This document shows positions 1 through 6,036 of a stretch of DNA of 6,036 nucleotides, in pieces (position 1 is the first letter of the stretch; each line of letters opens with the position of its first letter). The position numbers and the translations under genes were made by a program. Origin of the DNA: Bacteroidales bacterium (GTDB lineage: Bacteria; Bacteroidota; Bacteroidia; Bacteroidales; SMBSF77); NCBI GenBank assembly GCA_021106655.1, contig JAIOTT010000018.1, forward strand, positions 1-6,036. The letters are read 5' to 3'. The notes under the pieces were generated by a model, which worked only from the letters and a program-made list of their open reading frames with translations, did not search any database and was not told the DNA's origin.

Positions 1-1
1 A

Positions 2-76
2 CATAATGTTAGGAGAATTGGATATCTTGAGATTATAGATGGCATTGTACCGCATTGGCCACGTAAGGCAGTATAA
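2..76 (+). CDS. C-terminal end of an unidentified upstream gene (partial)
   Basis: An open frame enters from the left edge and stops at TAA 74-76. It encodes 24 residues ending in VPHWPRKAV. The other two plus-strand frames hit stops at once or after about 11 codons, so this is the only plus-strand frame that can carry a gene tail. The peptide mixes hydrophobic residues (GYLEIIDGIV) with a basic end. I recognise no family from so little sequence. The gene lies in the same direction as the three-gene cassette, 164 bases before it, and could belong to the same locus. It could also be a chance open frame, because 24 codons is short. Confidence 0.4.
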   Translation, partial: HNVRRIGYLEIIDGIVPHWPRKAV

Positions 77-143
77 GTGAATTTTGTCCCAAGGCCCCTC
101 CGATCGAAAAGTATATATAGCTGTTTAGAGTAATATTTTTATG

Positions 144-179
144 TTTAGTTTTGTTTGTATTGTCATGAATCAAACTAAA
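144..179. repeat. Weak A+T-rich inverted repeat in the upstream gap
   Basis: TTTAGTTT at 144-151 is the exact complement of AAACTAAA at 172-179, with 20 bases between the arms. The gap holds a smaller imperfect palindrome around TCATGA. The stem has only one G:C pair and no following T-run, so it is a poor terminator. It could be an operator or just chance in A+T-rich DNA. It is the only dyad I noticed between the upstream stop and the first complete gene. Confidence 0.2.
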
Positions 180-226
180 TTAAGGACACTTATATTGATT
201 TAACTGTCAAACTTGGGATATTAAGC

Positions 227-234
227 AAAGGGGG
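227..234 (+). promoter_or_regulatory. Ribosome binding site of the 1034-residue gene
   Basis: AAAGGGGG lies 6 bases before ATG 241. It is purine-only and complementary to the 16S rRNA tail through its AGG/GGG core. It supports 241 as the start, and no competing in-frame start with a better site lies nearby. Confidence 0.65.
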
Positions 235-240
235 CTTCTT

Positions 241-3200
241 ATGAATAATTTATTTCCACTAAGAACAATCGTTGGTTCATCAATTCCTGTAAAACGAATA
301 ATTCCTATACAAATTGGCGGCCGCCGAACAATTAAAATTGAAACTCGAATACATGAGAATCTAGAAAAAACGGTATACGACTGGATAGAAAACGACAATA
401 GATCTGACTTAGATAGGAACTATTTTAATATTTATTTAAAATACTTACCAGATATCATTGAAAATGGGACGGTCTATAATCCAATGCTGGGGATGCCAAC
501 ACTTCCTGGGATCAATAGCAATGTCGATTCGTTATCAGATTTTATTTCAACTTTTTTAAATAATGATAGTTATAAAAACCCATCGGATTTGCCTTTCCCT
601 GCTTCAGATTCGGTAGCTTCTTTGTATGGGTATCAGGATGATAATTTTATTGAACTTAAGAAAACTGATCTTTATTCAAATCGTGATAAAGAGTATTCAT
701 TTCTGATAGGACTTGAGAAAGAAGTTTTGATTGGAGGAATATGTTTCCAAGGGTATCCTTACATTCCAAGTCGAATTGAAAATACACCTGAAGGTATGAC
801 AGTCGGTAATTTTGGATTGCCTAGAGAGATAAGACTTACTCCACTTCCTTCAGTAGATAAAACATCTTCTGAACAACCTGTTGGTTTTCACCGAAGTCAA
901 TTTATTGATTCAGAATATGCGTATACAAGGCAAGAGATCATCTCTCATAGCGGATTAAATTATTTAACTATTGATCCAGTTAAAACAAATTTATTTTTGC
1001 TGACTATTACAGATTTACCTTTTATTCCAAAGGTTATTGATCTAGATACCATACCAGAAAACCCCGATCGTTTGGATGATTCACTTTTGATAAAAGGATT
1101 TAAAGGTTTCGCAATACCTTATTTGTATTTTTTTGAATATAAAGAATCTACTAAAAGAGACGCACGATTACATGCTGGTCTTATGGGTGTCAAAAGTAAT
1201 GCAACGTTTTCATCTACGGAAGACACTTCAGAAATTAGATTAAGAAAAGCCTTCCCGGAATATAAGTTCAATTATAAAATCAATGGAACTGACAAAAGCA
1301 TGTATATGTTGTTTACTGCACATAGTGCTTTGGGTCAACAAAGAATATTTGATTCTGATATTATTCCCTCTATGGTTCCTGTAGGAGACAAAAACTATTT
1401 AAAAGAATGTTATGTATCTGATGTGCTGGAGGCAAATGAAAACGTTACACTTTTTTTGCAACAAGGTGAAGAATACGAACGTTGTATCGCCGGTCTAAAA
1501 GCATTATTCCTTTTGCTCCCCGATGATGATGAAACAGAAAAGTTTGCAGAAATGTTTGCAAATTATAGTGGTGTAGGTGTAGATGACAACGAGCTATCAG
1601 TCGAAGAAAGGACTTTTATTGAAAGGTTAATGGCAAATCTGTTCCATCTGCCTGAAAAAATTAATTTTTGCGAAAGAATTGGCATAAAAGTTTATGAAAT
1701 TGACTCATTGGCTGGTATGTCACCGGCATCAATTGACTTAAATTCAAAATATGCGACATTACTTGCAGATATTGCCATCGATGATTTCTCTGATGTTATC
1801 TTTTCCCAATTCCTCAAAGGTATTCCTTTTAAAAGAGTTTCATCCTCGAAATATCTTGCTATAGAATTAACAAATTTAGGCGAAGAATCAGGACAGATCG
1901 CAATACATTCTCTCCAAATGATACGATCGGCACACGTATCTGTCCAACCAAGACCTGCGAAAAATCAGACGATCAAAGCGATGCATTATCGCTTGATCGG
2001 TGCTGAACTAGCGGATGACTTCTCTGCCCTTGGTAATGAAGGGTTTAATTTTAGTATTGACCATCAAGTTGCCGGACAGGCAAAAGATGTTTTATATTCC
2101 GCCAACAGTTTGTTGGACCTGCTACATACTGGTGGAGCAAGAATTCATTCAAATGTTAGAAGAAAAGCAGTTGAGTTTGAAATGGTAGAAAATTTCAAAG
2201 AAACAAAAGATAATGATCAAGAATATGAGATTAAAAAATTTCCAGAAGATAATTTTCTAGAACCTAATTTTGAGAATAGAGAAACTGACAATCACAATAT
2301 ATCATGGCGGTCTGCTGAAAGCGGAAAAAAAGTTAACGAATGGCCTTCTGAACTAGAAAAAGGCAAGCCTGCTGATTTTGATAAATTTGAATCGTATTCT
2401 AGCAATGAAATTAGAACAAGAACAGAACAGGTAAGTTCCATAATTGATCCAGTTGCAACATCAGCTAATAAGCTTCAAGCAAAGATTAGAGATTTATTGT
2501 TACTTTTAAATACTGCTATTCCTATCAATAACGGTAATTTAACTTGGTCTACGGCAGCTGATAAAATATTCCGTAATGATGAAAATGATAATTTATGGAA
2601 ACCTTTCCAAAACATTGGGATAAATCCAGATGAATTGCCAATACAAGGCTACCAAACTTTAAATATACCACCTTATTATCTGGAAATACTTGACAATATA
2701 CAGGAATTAATTAATTTGCAAAAGAGTATTTCACCAAGTGATATTGATATATCACCAGATTTACAATTAAAGTTTCAGACATATTTAATTGATGATATTT
2801 TAGCTAAGCTAGCAATGGTAAATGGTGTTGGTGTAGGGTTCAATTTTGGCGGAAATGTTGGCGTAGGCTTGGAGGTAGGAGTGTCTATGAGTGCGGGATT
2901 ATCAAGTGGTTGTTCTGCTTCCGCAAGCTCCAATCTAAATGCAGCTATGCGATCTAGCACGAATGGTTCTCTTGGCACTATTCAAATGAGTGGTCAAGAA
3001 TCAAAATATTCTCTTAATAGAAGCAAACAAAAGGGATATGACAATAATAAAACAATGACTGAATTCAAAGAAGCTGAACAAAAACGAATTGTGACGAGAC
3101 GTGAATTATTGAATCGGGACAATGAACGTATTCGAGGTTCAGAAGTAATGTGGCAGGGGAAAATACAAGACATCATCACGGGAAGTGTTCCCCTAAATAT

Positions 3201-3345
3201 CACTTTACCGGCAACAGCCACAAAAATGAATTATAGGACAGCAGACAATACAATCCGAGTAAGATTCAACAGCGGTTTTTCTTCTTCTGTTGAAGTCGAT
3301 TTTTGGTTTGAAATAATCGAGGAGGGCATAACAGATGATTTCTGA
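241..3345 (+). CDS. Large multidomain protein with discoidin-like region, unknown family
   Basis: This 1034-residue protein belongs to no family I can name. It has no signal peptide and no classical membrane helix, so it is made as a cytoplasmic protein. Residues about 150-300 alternate beta strands and loops and read like a discoidin or galactose-binding sandwich (FLIGLEKEVLIGGICFQG, then LPREIRLTPLP, then NLFLLTITDLP). Residues about 535-570 look like part of another beta module (KYLAIELTNLGEE). Residues 640-730 are highly charged and probably a flexible linker. About 740-860 is mainly helical. Residues 861-912 form a Gly/Val then Ser/Ala/Gly-rich stretch, followed by a charged helix (920-970) and a beta-rich end. 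The start is backed by a strong ribosome site. The gene leads a compact three-gene unit and overlaps the next gene by 11 bases, which suggests the products are made and work together. By inference it is a structural, adhesive or receptor-binding component linked to the downstream toxin. A tail-fibre or baseplate-like role is possible but unproven. Confidence 0.85.
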   Translation: MNNLFPLRTIVGSSIPVKRIIPIQIGGRRTIKIETRIHENLEKTVYDWIENDNRSDLDRNYFNIYLKYLPDIIENGTVYNPMLGMPTLPGINSNVDSLSDFISTFLNNDSYKNPSDLPFPASDSVASLYGYQDDNFIELKKTDLYSNRDKEYSFLIGLEKEVLIGGICFQGYPYIPSRIENTPEGMTVGNFGLPREIRLTPLPSVDKTSSEQPVGFHRSQFIDSEYAYTRQEIISHSGLNYLTIDPVKTNLFLLTITDLPFIPKVIDLDTIPENPDRLDDSLLIKGFKGFAIPYLYFFEYKESTKRDARLHAGLMGVKSNATFSSTEDTSEIRLRKAFPEYKFNYKINGTDKSMYMLFTAHSALGQQRIFDSDIIPSMVPVGDKNYLKECYVSDVLEANENVTLFLQQGEEYERCIAGLKALFLLLPDDDETEKFAEMFANYSGVGVDDNELSVEERTFIERLMANLFHLPEKINFCERIGIKVYEIDSLAGMSPASIDLNSKYATLLADIAIDDFSDVIFSQFLKGIPFKRVSSSKYLAIELTNLGEESGQIAIHSLQMIRSAHVSVQPRPAKNQTIKAMHYRLIGAELADDFSALGNEGFNFSIDHQVAGQAKDVLYSANSLLDLLHTGGARIHSNVRRKAVEFEMVENFKETKDNDQEYEIKKFPEDNFLEPNFENRETDNHNISWRSAESGKKVNEWPSELEKGKPADFDKFESYSSNEIRTRTEQVSSIIDPVATSANKLQAKIRDLLLLLNTAIPINNGNLTWSTAADKIFRNDENDNLWKPFQNIGINPDELPIQGYQTLNIPPYYLEILDNIQELINLQKSISPSDIDISPDLQLKFQTYLIDDILAKLAMVNGVGVGFNFGGNVGVGLEVGVSMSAGLSSGCSASASSNLNAAMRSSTNGSLGTIQMSGQESKYSLNRSKQKGYDNNKTMTEFKEAEQKRIVTRRELLNRDNERIRGSEVMWQGKIQDIITGSVPLNITLPATATKMNYRTADNTIRVRFNSGFSSSVEVDFWFEIIEEGITDDF
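1971..1999 (+). repeat. Intragenic hairpin
   Basis: AAGCGAT at 1976-1982 pairs with ATCGCTT at 1988-1994 around a 5-base loop. After one bulged A on the left arm the stem continues with CGATC at 1970-1974 against GATCG at 1995-1999, giving about 12 base pairs. It lies inside the large gene, has no T-run after it and so is not an intrinsic terminator. It may affect mRNA folding or be chance. Confidence 0.4.
2821..2976 (+). other. Gly/Val/Ser-rich low-complexity segment in the large protein
   Basis: Residues 861-912 of the 1034-residue protein start with alternating Gly and Val (NGVGVGFNF, then GVGLEVGVS) and pass into Ser/Ala/Gly-rich sequence (SAGLSSGCSASASS). The alternation of small and hydrophobic residues could form a glycine-zipper-like, beta or membrane-active element, or a flexible hinge between the helical part and the charged helix that follows. 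It is clearly different in composition from the rest of the protein. Its function is not known. Confidence 0.6.
3319..3326 (+). promoter_or_regulatory. Ribosome binding site of the 337-residue gene
   Basis: GAGGAGGG lies within the last codons of the large gene, 8 bases before ATG 3335. The start therefore overlaps the upstream stop (3343-3345), an arrangement typical of translational coupling. Confidence 0.75.
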
Positions 3346-4348
3346 TATAAAAGCATTGGCAGGGATTGAATCTTACCTTAAAAAAGACGGTAGTATTAAT
3401 CTTGGGGCGAGTGTACCTACCATTATAAGATCCTCACCACCTTTAAAGAATAGGCAATTTAATATTTCAGGTATTCAACTATTGCTTGAACATGAGGATT
3501 TAAACAAACTCATGTATTTTCAATTTGATGATAATAATAAGCCATTACCACTTTTTCGTATTTCAGTGATGAAAGAGATGTTTCCGGGGTTATTTGCTGA
3601 TCCTTTTAGTCATCGTGTTCATAATATTGCAGGTTTTCTGGATTTTAATGAAGGAAAACTTACTAACGGCAAAGTGATGGAAATTGATGGAGTACCTACC
3701 ATAGTTTCAACAGGGCAAGAAGAATGTGTCTGGGTAAGTAAAAAATACGAATTACCTAATACTATTGAAATAGATGCCATTGCATGGGAACTGGCAACTT
3801 CAAAACTAACACCGCCTGACAGTTTTCATTACCATATCAAAATAACAACATGGGATTTTTTTGGTTTTTCGTCTGAGTTAGAGATCGGTACATCTTCTAG
3901 TATTCTAAGAGCAAATGTGAAAAGAACACGAGATGATTTGGATACTTTTATTCCAAGATCCCATGTGAAAAGTTTTCAAATCACATTCACAGCAAAAGTA
4001 TTTGAAGATTCATATATGCAAGAACGTCATCTGCCAACAACATTTAATGAAAAGATGGGTAGACCTTTGCTTAGAGCCATTAATATCCTTGAACCTGTTC
4101 AGTCATCATATGAGATATATTCGTTAACGGAACTAAAAAATATTTGCAGTGACTTCCATCTTTTTGAAATGCCTGGTCCCAAAATAAAGAGATTAATGGC
4201 AACCATCGATCTTAGTGCTGCAATAGTACATAGTGTAAATCAAGATCATGCAAAATATGAGTTTTTGGAATTAAGTGTACTGTATGATGGATTTACAAAT
4301 TTTGAAGCTAGAGTTAATGGATTTGAGTTGATAAGAGAGCGAACTTAA
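3335..4348 (+). CDS. Beta-rich jelly-roll/discoidin-like protein, unknown family
   Basis: This 337-residue protein matches no family I can name. It has no signal peptide or membrane segment. Residues about 125-255 have the strand pattern of a jelly-roll or galactose-binding-like sandwich: VWVSKKYELPNTIEIDAIAW, then HYHIKITTWDFF, then VKSFQITFTAKVFED, closing with RPLLRAINILEP. That last pattern, a strand naming a measured position followed by a Pro-Leu-Arg-Ile strand, resembles modules seen in phage tail and baseplate proteins. This is an impression from reading, not an alignment. The C-terminal part (about 285-337) is also beta-rich and ends in VNGFELIRERT. The gene overlaps the large gene by 11 bases and is followed 11 bases later by the toxin-like gene, so it is almost certainly co-expressed with both. 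By inference it is a partner of the large protein in an assembly or a loading factor for the cargo. A carbohydrate-binding role is an alternative. Confidence 0.82.
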   Translation: MISDIKALAGIESYLKKDGSINLGASVPTIIRSSPPLKNRQFNISGIQLLLEHEDLNKLMYFQFDDNNKPLPLFRISVMKEMFPGLFADPFSHRVHNIAGFLDFNEGKLTNGKVMEIDGVPTIVSTGQEECVWVSKKYELPNTIEIDAIAWELATSKLTPPDSFHYHIKITTWDFFGFSSELEIGTSSSILRANVKRTRDDLDTFIPRSHVKSFQITFTAKVFEDSYMQERHLPTTFNEKMGRPLLRAINILEPVQSSYEIYSLTELKNICSDFHLFEMPGPKIKRLMATIDLSAAIVHSVNQDHAKYEFLELSVLYDGFTNFEARVNGFELIRERT

Positions 4349-4353
4349 GGAGA
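4346..4353 (+). promoter_or_regulatory. Ribosome binding site of the toxin-like gene
   Basis: TAAGGAGA contains a near-perfect Shine-Dalgarno core and shares its TAA with the stop codon of the preceding gene. It lies 6 bases before ATG 4360. A ribosome finishing the upstream gene stops on this site, which favours coupled, high-level translation of the toxin-like protein. Confidence 0.8.
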
Positions 4354-4359
4354 TATTGT

Positions 4360-5757
4360 ATGGCAGATGAAGTCGAAAGTGCAAGGACTACAGTAGAGTA
4401 TTCTGGCCAAAGACAGTTCTATGATGATATTGGGATGTTTCATAATCCCGTTAACGACGATGCTCCTACTATAACTGATCCAAGTGACTTAGCTCAAGGC
4501 TCTGGTCGGACAATAATTGATTTCGACCCACTAATCATTGAATCATCAAAAAAAACTTCTACTCCCCGCGAACGTTCAAAATTAGCCAAGCCAAGCCAAG
4601 AAGATAATAGCAAAACAGTTCAGTCAAACGAAATGATTGGATCAGATTCACCAGATAAACGGGCAAAATCATCTACACCAAGAAGGGAAAGTGACAAACA
4701 GAGTCATCAAGGTTTGGCACAACCTAAAAGCGGAGTAAAAAGTAAGGCTCAGCATCAAAGTCCAGCGAACAATACTAAATATACAGAAGATGATTTTGAA
4801 CCACTTAATGTGACAGGAAAAGCAACCAAAAATGAGCCATCGCTTTCCTCGGAGGGGAGAGTAAATTTATCCAAGCCAAGTAGTGAAACTAATAATACAA
4901 TACCGCATTGGTTAGAAAATGCACCTCGGATTCTCAAAAAGGCTTATGAATATAATAAATTAGCTAAGGAAAACCCTGATGCATGGCTTCAGCAACATGA
5001 ACAATATCCTAGGCAGTTATTGGGGTTGTTTGCAGTGCAAGCCTCAGCTCCTTTAACAGGACTAGCAGGTGGATTAATCGGTGGAGGCGGCATTATTTCG
5101 ACAGTAGTATGGGGTAGTGTTTTAGGAGCAGCAGAGGTTTTAATTTACGATATTGTTGATGATTCTACTGCTGAAGATTATTGGCAAGGAGCGGCATGGG
5201 GTGCTGGAGGCGCGATAGTTGGTAGATATGTACTGTTACCAGTGTTTAATAAAATTATTATGGTAAGATTAGATCGCCAGATAAAAAAGTGGGCAATGGT
5301 AGAAAAGTCACTAACAACCACAATATTTTCTGGTCAAGCCGTTGATGTGGCTAACTCAATGAAAAAAGGTTTGAAAGTGATGGAGCCTAGGCATCCTGGG
5401 CGAGCACACTATGGGAGAGGTGTTTATGGATCTCCACAAAGAGAAATAGCTGAGACGTATGGTCCAGTTGTTTTAAAAGCAGAAATTAATTTAAATGAGT
5501 ATATTGTTTTAGACGTTAGAAGAGGAGCTGCAAAAAAAGCATTTGAAAAATATTTGGAAAAATTTTCTCTCAAAGAGGTATGGGGCATACAAGAAAATCG
5601 TTTAGATATATTTGAAGGCTTTATTCAAAGTTATGCGCCTAAAACGGATGTTATTTTAGCTCCCCATGGTGATAAAACCCAAATAATATTGCGATCAAAA
5701 AAAATACTCGAGAATTTCAAGTTTGAATCAAGTGAGCCTCCGGCAAAATCCACATAA
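4360..5757 (+). CDS. Putative ADP-ribosyltransferase-like toxin with disordered N-terminal region
   Basis: This 465-residue protein has a polymorphic-toxin-like layout. Residues 1-60 are acidic and contain aromatic residues. Residues 60-180 are rich in Ser, Lys, Pro, Gln and Asn and probably disordered. Residues 185-220 are helical. Residues 221-300 are a glycine-rich hydrophobic segment (LTGLAGGLIGGGG, later GAAWGAGGAIVGRY) that could insert in a membrane. Residues about 319-455 read like an ADP-ribosyltransferase fold: TTTIFSGQ for the first strand, HYGRGVYGSPQREIAETYG (about 350-368, Tyr356) for the NAD-binding tyrosine motif, INLNEYIVLDV, and DKTQIILRSKKI (Gln441) where many members have a Glu. 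Such enzymes transfer ADP-ribose from NAD+ to a target. Here Ser324 sits where a His or Arg is usual, so activity is uncertain. There is no signal peptide. The gene is last in the unit, and no immunity gene follows. By inference it is the cargo of a delivery system whose other parts may be the two upstream proteins. Confidence 0.8.
   Translation: MADEVESARTTVEYSGQRQFYDDIGMFHNPVNDDAPTITDPSDLAQGSGRTIIDFDPLIIESSKKTSTPRERSKLAKPSQEDNSKTVQSNEMIGSDSPDKRAKSSTPRRESDKQSHQGLAQPKSGVKSKAQHQSPANNTKYTEDDFEPLNVTGKATKNEPSLSSEGRVNLSKPSSETNNTIPHWLENAPRILKKAYEYNKLAKENPDAWLQQHEQYPRQLLGLFAVQASAPLTGLAGGLIGGGGIISTVVWGSVLGAAEVLIYDIVDDSTAEDYWQGAAWGAGGAIVGRYVLLPVFNKIIMVRLDRQIKKWAMVEKSLTTTIFSGQAVDVANSMKKGLKVMEPRHPGRAHYGRGVYGSPQREIAETYGPVVLKAEINLNEYIVLDVRRGAAKKAFEKYLEKFSLKEVWGIQENRLDIFEGFIQSYAPKTDVILAPHGDKTQIILRSKKILENFKFESSEPPAKST
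4586..4600 (+). repeat. Three tandem copies of CCAAG in the toxin-like gene
   Basis: CCAAG occurs three times in a row, encoding part of the disordered Lys/Pro/Ser region. Two copies recur at 4871-4880. A five-base unit changes frame if its copy number changes, but three copies are too few to be a convincing slippage tract. Confidence 0.5.
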
Positions 5758-5810
5758 CATCTTTAAAACCCCAAATAATCCATCTGAACGTATCCACTTC
5801 AAATTAGAGG
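5758..5810. other. Short gap after the toxin-like gene, no terminator seen
   Basis: These 53 bases hold no open frame of note, no ribosome site and no stem-loop followed by a T-run. The gap separates the toxin-like stop from the presumed insertion-sequence end. If the unit once had a terminator or another gene here, the insertion may have displaced it. This stretch is too short for an immunity gene. Confidence 0.5.
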
Positions 5811-6036
5811 GTAACTGGCACTATTTTAAATCGAAAAGTAACATTACAAGTAGCTCGATAATAATTCCAAGATTAATATAATTGTCCTCATTTAACTGGC
5901 ATCTATATTGATTTCTTCAATTTTCTTCGCTTCAATCAATGTTGAAAGAGAAGGCATACAAAAACTCTTACTAACTCTATCATGAATATATTCATAGGAA
6001 CTTACGCCTAATTTCTTTGCCGTTTGCACAATCGTC
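5811..6036 (-). mobile_element. Truncated insertion sequence end, probably IS66 family
   Basis: A leftward transposase tail stops at 5892-5894, and 81 bases further out the sequence begins GTAACTGGCACTATTTT at 5811. IS66-family elements typically start with GTAA and make 8-base target duplications, so 5811 is the likely boundary, with ATTAGAGG (5803-5810) as one copy of a possible duplication. The other end is outside the window, so the inverted repeat and the duplication cannot be confirmed. TAACTGGCA occurs at 5812-5820 and again at 5893-5901, a direct repeat between the element end and the transposase stop. Confidence 0.5.
5892..6036 (-). CDS. C-terminal fragment of a transposase, probably IS66-like (partial)
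   Basis: Reading leftward from the right edge, 47 codons are open up to TAA at 5892-5894. The peptide contains TIVQTAKKLGVSSYEYIHDR and then MPSLSTLIEAKK. The pattern TAKxxGVxxYxYxxDR resembles the C-terminal end of IS66-type transposases, where a TAK-xxG-xxx-Y-YL-D motif closes the protein. I saw no frameshift in the visible part. The catalytic DDE residues lie outside the window, so neither function nor completeness can be judged. It is unrelated in direction and role to the three-gene unit. Confidence 0.6.
   Translation of the reverse strand, partial: TIVQTAKKLGVSSYEYIHDRVSKSFCMPSLSTLIEAKKIEEINIDAS

Noticed and set aside
86..217. Short inverted words TCCCAAG and CTTGGGA in the upstream gap
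   Set aside because: A 7-base match more than 115 bases apart is expected by chance and the sequence around it does not extend the pairing.
195..222. TTGATT and GATATT, 16 bases apart, as a promoter before the large gene
   Set aside because: Each box matches the consensus in only four of six positions, and the transcript would start at the ribosome site. I see no convincing promoter in 77-240.
207..398. Minus-strand open frame of 63 codons across the start of the large gene
   Set aside because: It overlaps a well-supported gene and its ribosome site and has no sign of a protein family.
2775..3221. Two minus-strand open frames of 67 and 75 codons within the large gene
   Set aside because: Both lie inside a long continuous gene, and the Pro/Thr-rich reading of the first simply mirrors the Gly/Val-rich coding strand.
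4755..4937. Minus-strand open frame of 60 codons within the toxin-like gene
   Set aside because: It lies in the low-complexity coding region of a supported gene and has no convincing independent start. It is not an antisense immunity gene.
191..5915. TATATTGATTT present both at 191-201 and 5905-5915
   Set aside because: The second copy lies in transposase coding sequence and the flanks do not match. A short A+T-rich word can recur by chance.
1..6036. CRISPR array, tRNA or rRNA gene
   Set aside because: I saw no regularly spaced repeats and no tRNA-like cloverleaf or rRNA sequence. Coding sequence fills most of the window.

Overview
The window is A+T-rich bacterial DNA. Every complete gene has a strong Shine-Dalgarno sequence 6-8 bases before its ATG, and AGA is a common arginine codon. 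This suits a low-GC bacterium such as a Bacillota member or a low-GC gammaproteobacterium. No marker in the window settles the taxon, so this is inference only.

From left to right: the last 24 codons of an unidentified plus-strand gene (2-76); a 164-base A+T-rich gap; then three tightly packed plus-strand genes that look like one transcription unit. These are a 1034-residue cytoplasm-made protein with a discoidin-like beta-sandwich region and a Gly/Val/Ser-rich segment (241-3345); a 337-residue beta-rich protein that overlaps it by 11 bases (3335-4348); and, 11 bases later, a 465-residue protein (4360-5757). The third protein has a long hydrophilic, probably disordered N-terminal half, a glycine-rich hydrophobic middle and a C-terminal domain that reads as an ADP-ribosyltransferase-like toxin. 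About 50 bases after it a truncated insertion sequence begins, probably IS66 family. Its transposase reads leftward and its presumed terminal GTAA lies at 5811, with the rest beyond the window.

Working model (inference): the first two genes encode structural or binding proteins with jelly-roll/discoidin-like modules, and the third encodes the toxic cargo. None of the three starts with a recognisable Sec signal peptide, so any export would need a specialised route, such as a contractile or phage-tail-like particle, another secretion system, or lysis. No sheath, tube, baseplate, ATPase or immunity gene is visible here, so the route is not shown. The first two proteins match no family I can name with confidence, which makes this cassette the most interesting content of the window.
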